In this document: piece after piece, positions 40,615 to 42,156 of the stretch
Numbering within the stretch: position 1 is the stretch's first letter
Layout: every line of letters begins with the position of its first letter
NCBI GenBank assembly: GCA_964555735.1
Contig: CAZKTS010000213.1
Span: 1-42,156, forward strand
DNA from: CAZKTS01 sp964555735
GTDB lineage: Bacteria; Actinomycetota; Acidimicrobiia; IMCC26256; PALSA-555
Direction of reading: 5' to 3'
DNA: 42,156 nt
Program-made: the position numbers and the translations under genes
Notes under the pieces: model-generated
What the model was told of the DNA's origin: nothing
What the model saw: the letters and a program-made list of their open reading frames with translations, nothing else
The model's database searches: none

Positions 40615-41189
40615 GAGAAGCGCCGGTACATGGGGTGGTCCGCGCGTGCGAGCAGCTCGCGGTCGCCACCGCTGTCGCCGTAGGCCCAGACGGTGGCCGG
40701 CGCGCCCTGCAACCACGTCTCGAGGCGGACGACCTTCTCCGCGCCGCGCACGTTCGGGCCGTCGAGGCGCCCGGTGAGCCGGCCGTCGGCCTCGACCTCC
40801 AGCGCGGTCGCCAGCACCGCGTCGAAACCGAGCCGCTCGGCCACGGGCTCGACGTAGACGTCGAACGACGCGGTGACGATGACGAGCTCATGACCCTCGG
40901 CCCGGTGCCACGCCGCGCGCGCGACCGCCTCGTCGCGCAGGTGGTGCTCCACGATCTCGGCGGCGAAGCGCGTGCCCTCGTCGCGCACGTCCGCGGCGAG
41001 ACGGCCGGCGAAGACCCGCCGAGCGGCCCGAGCCTTGGCGTCGTCGCGGCGGCGGCGCGCGAGGGCGGGTGCCGCGGCGAGGATCCCGAGTGCGAACCGG
41101 GCCGGGCCGCCGACGCGGCGCATGAACGGCACGACGTTGTCGCGCGTGGAGAGGGTCTCGTCGAAGTCGAACGCCGCGACGGTGCGCAC
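40611..41189 (-). CDS. HAD-IB phosphatase (SerB-like fold)
   Basis: 192 residues. AAFDFDETLS carries the nucleophile D8 and acid D10, a helical cap follows, then VIVTASFDVYVEPVAERLGF (motif II) and VWAYGDSGGDRELL (motif III/IV metal aspartates). Family members hydrolyse phosphomonoesters such as phosphoserine or polyprenyl-linked sugar phosphates. Because it sits next to dprE2 and dprE1, it may remove the 5-phosphate from decaprenyl-phosphoribose 5-phosphate, the step before DprE1; this is inference. GTG 41189 is chosen over longer extensions because it starts eight bases after the dprE2 stop, right before the conserved core. Confidence 0.85.
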   Translation of the reverse strand: MRTVAAFDFDETLSTRDNVVPFMRRVGGPARFALGILAAAPALARRRRDDAKARAARRVFAGRLAADVRDEGTRFAAEIVEHHLRDEAVARAAWHRAEGHELVIVTASFDVYVEPVAERLGFDAVLATALEVEADGRLTGRLDGPNVRGAEKVVRLETWLQGAPATVWAYGDSGGDRELLARADHPMYRRFS

Positions 41190-41197
41190 GGTCGGGC

Positions 41198-41959
41198 CTA
41201 GAGCGGGAGGCGCCGGAACACCTGGCGGGGCAGGTGTCGGAGCGCCGACATGACGAATCGCAGTGCGGGCGGCACCCACACGACCGACGAGCGACGGGCG
41301 ATCCCGGTGACGATGGCGTCTGCCACCGCGTCGGGCGTCGTGGCGAGGGGCGCGGGCTCGAGGCCCGCGGTCATCTTCGTGTGCACGAAGCCCGGCCGGA
41401 CGACCATGACGTGGACGCCGGTGCCGTCGAGGCTGTCGCCGAGGCCCTGGAAGAAGCCGTCCATGCCGGCCTTGGACGAGCCGTAGACGAAGTTCGACCG
41501 GCGCACCCGCTCGCCGGCCACGGAGGAGAGCGCGACGATCGTGCCGTGCCCCTGCGCACGGAGACGGGCGACGATCGGCATGGTCACGGACACCACGCCC
41601 ACGTAGTTGACGCTCGCGATCTCCGCCGCCGCCATCCCGTCGCGCTCGGCCTCGGCCTGGTCGCCGAGCACGCCGAACGCGACCAGGACCAGATCGATGT
41701 CGGTGTCGCGGTCGAACACGCGCTCCACGAACGCCTCGTGCGATGCCGTGTCGGCCGCGTCGAACGCCATGGTCTCGACGGTCGTGGCCCCGCGAGCGCG
41801 GAGGTCGTCGGCGGTGGCGGCGAGCGCCTCCGGTGCGCGCGCGGCGAGCAGCACGGTGCGGGTCCGGTCGGCCACGAGGCGTCGGAGCGTCGCGATCGCG
41901 ATCTCGGAGCCGCCGCCGAGCACGAGCACCGACTGCACCCCGCCGAGGGCGTCCTCCAT
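41198..41959 (-). CDS. dprE2: Decaprenylphospho-beta-D-erythro-pentofuranosid-2-ulose 2-reductase
   Basis: 253 residues of a classical SDR. VLVLGGGSEIAIATL (11-25) is the cofactor loop, LVAFGVLGDQAEAE follows, and SSVAGERVRRSNFVYGSSKA (145-164) holds the catalytic serine region, Y159 and K163. The terminal RFVMSALRHLPRQVFRRLPL closely resembles the end of mycobacterial DprE2. It reduces the 2-keto intermediate made by DprE1 to decaprenyl-phospho-arabinose. ATG 41959 lies 13 bases after the dprE1 stop. This step supplies arabinose for arabinan chains of the envelope. Confidence 0.93.
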   Translation of the reverse strand: MEDALGGVQSVLVLGGGSEIAIATLRRLVADRTRTVLLAARAPEALAATADDLRARGATTVETMAFDAADTASHEAFVERVFDRDTDIDLVLVAFGVLGDQAEAERDGMAAAEIASVNYVGVVSVTMPIVARLRAQGHGTIVALSSVAGERVRRSNFVYGSSKAGMDGFFQGLGDSLDGTGVHVMVVRPGFVHTKMTAGLEPAPLATTPDAVADAIVTGIARRSSVVWVPPALRFVMSALRHLPRQVFRRLPL

Positions 41960-41972
41960 CAGCTGCCCGCGA

Positions 41973-42156
41973 TCACTCGTCGATGCGCAGCCGGCGCGAC
42001 AGGTCGGAACGGAGCACGCCCGACGGGTCGACGCGCGCGCGGAGCTCGCGGAAGCGGTCGAGGTCGGGGTACATCGCCGGCAGCAGCTCGGGGGCCAGCC
42101 GCGAGTCCTTGGCGAGGTAGATCCGGCCGCCGGCGTCGACGACCATGCGGTCGAGG
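41973..42156 (-). CDS. dprE1: DprE1 C-terminus: decaprenylphospho-ribose 2-oxidase (5' part outside window)
   Basis: Only the last 60 codons and TGA (41973-41975) are present. The reading LDRMVVDAGGRIYLAKDSRL, PELLPAMYPDLDRFRELRAR and VDPSGVLRSDLSRRLRIDE matches the C-terminal end of DprE1, including the GGRxYLxKDSR element whose lysine lies at the active site in this family. The enzyme uses FAD to oxidise C2 of decaprenyl-phospho-ribose. Being directly upstream of dprE2 in the same orientation is the conserved arrangement. Confidence 0.9.
   Translation of the reverse strand, partial: LDRMVVDAGGRIYLAKDSRLAPELLPAMYPDLDRFRELRARVDPSGVLRSDLSRRLRIDE

Noticed and set aside
1..42156. Horizontal transfer signs such as transposases, integrases, tRNA-flanked ends or marked change in base composition
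   Set aside because: None seen. Composition and overlap style are uniform from end to end, so the accessory genes look long resident.

Overview
The window looks like chromosomal DNA of a high-GC actinobacterium, possibly a member or relative of the Acidimicrobiia. The class is an inference from overall character; no rRNA or other marker gene is present. Supporting signs are very high GC, GTG and TTG starts, at least twelve 4-base stop/start overlaps (GTGA, ATGA, TTGA), TAnnnT -10 elements that sit 7-10 bases before several start codons (leaderless or nearly leaderless mRNAs), and a DprE1/DprE2 pair. Genes fill almost the whole window. No gap reaches 300 bases, and I see no tRNA, rRNA, insertion sequence, phage gene or CRISPR array.

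Most of the window is a cell-surface polysaccharide region. (a) 1-1071: the end of a glycosyltransferase gene. (b) 1093-7021, minus strand: a seven-gene operon with sugar kinase, nucleotidyltransferase, membrane-anchored GT2, SIS isomerase, NAD-dependent epimerase, HAD phosphatase and transaldolase. This is the enzyme set for an activated heptose, or for an octose as in the LmbR/N/P/K/O/M part of lincomycin biosynthesis. (c) 7080-8368: two tandem paralogous methyltransferases, divergent from (b). (d) 8365-14800, minus strand: flippase, methyltransferase, GT4 and a very large membrane protein of probable GT-C type. (e) 14879-16049: a 29-residue membrane peptide and another methyltransferase.

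A housekeeping island follows at 16154-22472: dihydrolipoyl dehydrogenase (E3), a lipoylated acyltransferase (E2), one open reading frame that joins octanoyltransferase LipB to lipoyl synthase LipA, a flavin split-barrel protein and an M24 peptidase. E2 needs lipoate, LipB-LipA makes it and E3 re-oxidises it, so the first three genes form a functional unit. An unrecognised multi-pass membrane protein (22489-23268) comes next.

The surface theme resumes at 23389-27811 with a Wzm/Wzt-type ABC exporter, whose ATPase has a C-terminal extension, coupled to an 801-residue two-domain glycosyltransferase. On the minus strand (27818-32671) lie a complete dTDP-L-rhamnose operon (rmlA-C-B-D) and a GT2 carrying an inserted domain. 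A GT2-methyltransferase fusion (32765-34222) is divergent from rmlA. B12-dependent methionine synthase metH (35670-39167) sits between two paralogous DUF2142-like membrane proteins. The right edge (40611-42156) holds a HAD-IB phosphatase, dprE2 and the end of dprE1, the epimerase pair that makes decaprenyl-phospho-arabinose.

Together the genes point to an envelope built from rhamnose, arabinose and a higher-carbon sugar, decorated by methylation and exported by both a flippase and an ABC transporter. The three most notable items are the LipB-LipA fusion, the transaldolase-containing higher-carbon sugar cassette and the set of multi-domain glycosyltransferases.
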